Shown here piece after piece: positions 44,581 through 44,657 of a stretch of DNA of 44,657 bases. The notes beneath the pieces were generated by a model. That model was not told the DNA's origin. It worked only from the letters and a program-made list of their open reading frames with translations, and did no database searches. The stretch covers positions 1-44,657 of the forward strand of contig NZ_JABAPM010000008.1 of the NCBI RefSeq assembly GCF_018913465.1, read 5' to 3'. Every line of letters starts with the position of its first letter. Position 1 is the stretch's first letter. The position numbers and the translations under genes are program-made. The stretch comes from Arcanobacterium phocae (lineage in GTDB: Bacteria; Actinomycetota; Actinomycetes; Actinomycetales; Actinomycetaceae).

Positions 44581-44657
44581 TGGCGACCCTGACGGGACTT
44601 GAACCCGCGACCTCCGCCGTGACAGGGCGGCGCGCTAACCAACTGCGCTACAGGGCC
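44581..44657 (-). tRNA. tRNA-Asp (GTC)
   Basis: The minus strand folds as a complete cloverleaf starting GGCCCTG at 44657. The D arm contains AGTTGGTTA, the anticodon loop is CTGTCAC with anticodon GTC, the T loop contains TTCAAGT, and the acceptor closes with CAGGGTC. CCA is encoded at 44583-44581. The 5' end is the last base of the window. Confidence 0.97.

Overview
The window is a piece of a moderate-GC actinobacterial chromosome. The evidence is a set of marker genes largely confined to Actinobacteria: DUF3073, DUF3618 next to a holin-like protein, a BldC-type regulator, an SCP_3 sterol-carrier-like protein, two LppM-like lipoproteins, actinobacterial inositol-phosphate synthase, GTP-dependent PEPCK, and a HAIR operator in front of clpB. 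The order clpB ... PyrE-like/TrmH ... fba echoes the mycobacterial clpB-pyrE-trmH-fba neighbourhood. Modest GC, LAxTG sorting signals and the host-glycan genes suggest an animal-associated member of the Actinomycetaceae (Arcanobacterium/Trueperella-like). That genus-level guess is inference.

Layout. 1-1.85 kb: an antitoxin-like helical protein, an AbiEi-like/DUF559 protein, and intergenic DNA with a 79-bp hairpin repeat and 21-bp tandem repeats. 1.85-6.1 kb: clpB and an APC amino-acid permease. 6.1-8.4 kb: a long coiled-coil LAHTG surface protein broken by a -1 frameshift. 8.6-12.5 kb: ino1, a serine hydrolase, exonuclease III and a short-chain dehydrogenase. 12.6-18.7 kb: an AT-rich accessory island. 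It opens with a 79-bp repeat and three DnaA-box-like sites, then an unrecognised 307-aa gene and a Nudix hydrolase. Facing them is a tightly coupled operon of a C5 DNA methyltransferase, an AlwI/BstNBI-like nuclease and an ApeA-like HEPN protein. 18.8-23.5 kb: a degenerate phosphoribosyltransferase-like protein, a TrmH-family methyltransferase, a sirtuin, an LAQTG-anchored LRR protein and class II aldolase.

23.7-33.3 kb holds the most coherent pathway. It is a six-gene cluster: GH123-like beta-N-acetylgalactosaminidase, GH2 beta-galactosidase, a secreted GH5 endoglycoceramidase, a solute-binding lipoprotein and two ABC permeases. The parts fit a route in which the secreted enzyme frees the glycan from host glycosphingolipids, the ABC system imports it, and the two cytoplasmic glycosidases strip Gal and GalNAc. 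An 18-bp perfect palindrome lies between the putative -35 and -10 of its promoter. No ATPase and no regulator are encoded locally.

33.3-44.7 kb is mostly core: a small membrane protein, two LppM-like lipoproteins, pckG, purC, gdhA, SCP_3, DUF3073, a BldC-like regulator, DUF3618/holin, murJ and tRNA-Asp.

Four copies of a 79-bp element with imperfect 17-bp terminal inverted repeats sit in intergenic gaps (54, 1511, 9860, 12605). Several genes have a -10-like hexamer only 6-7 nt before the start codon, which suggests leaderless transcripts.
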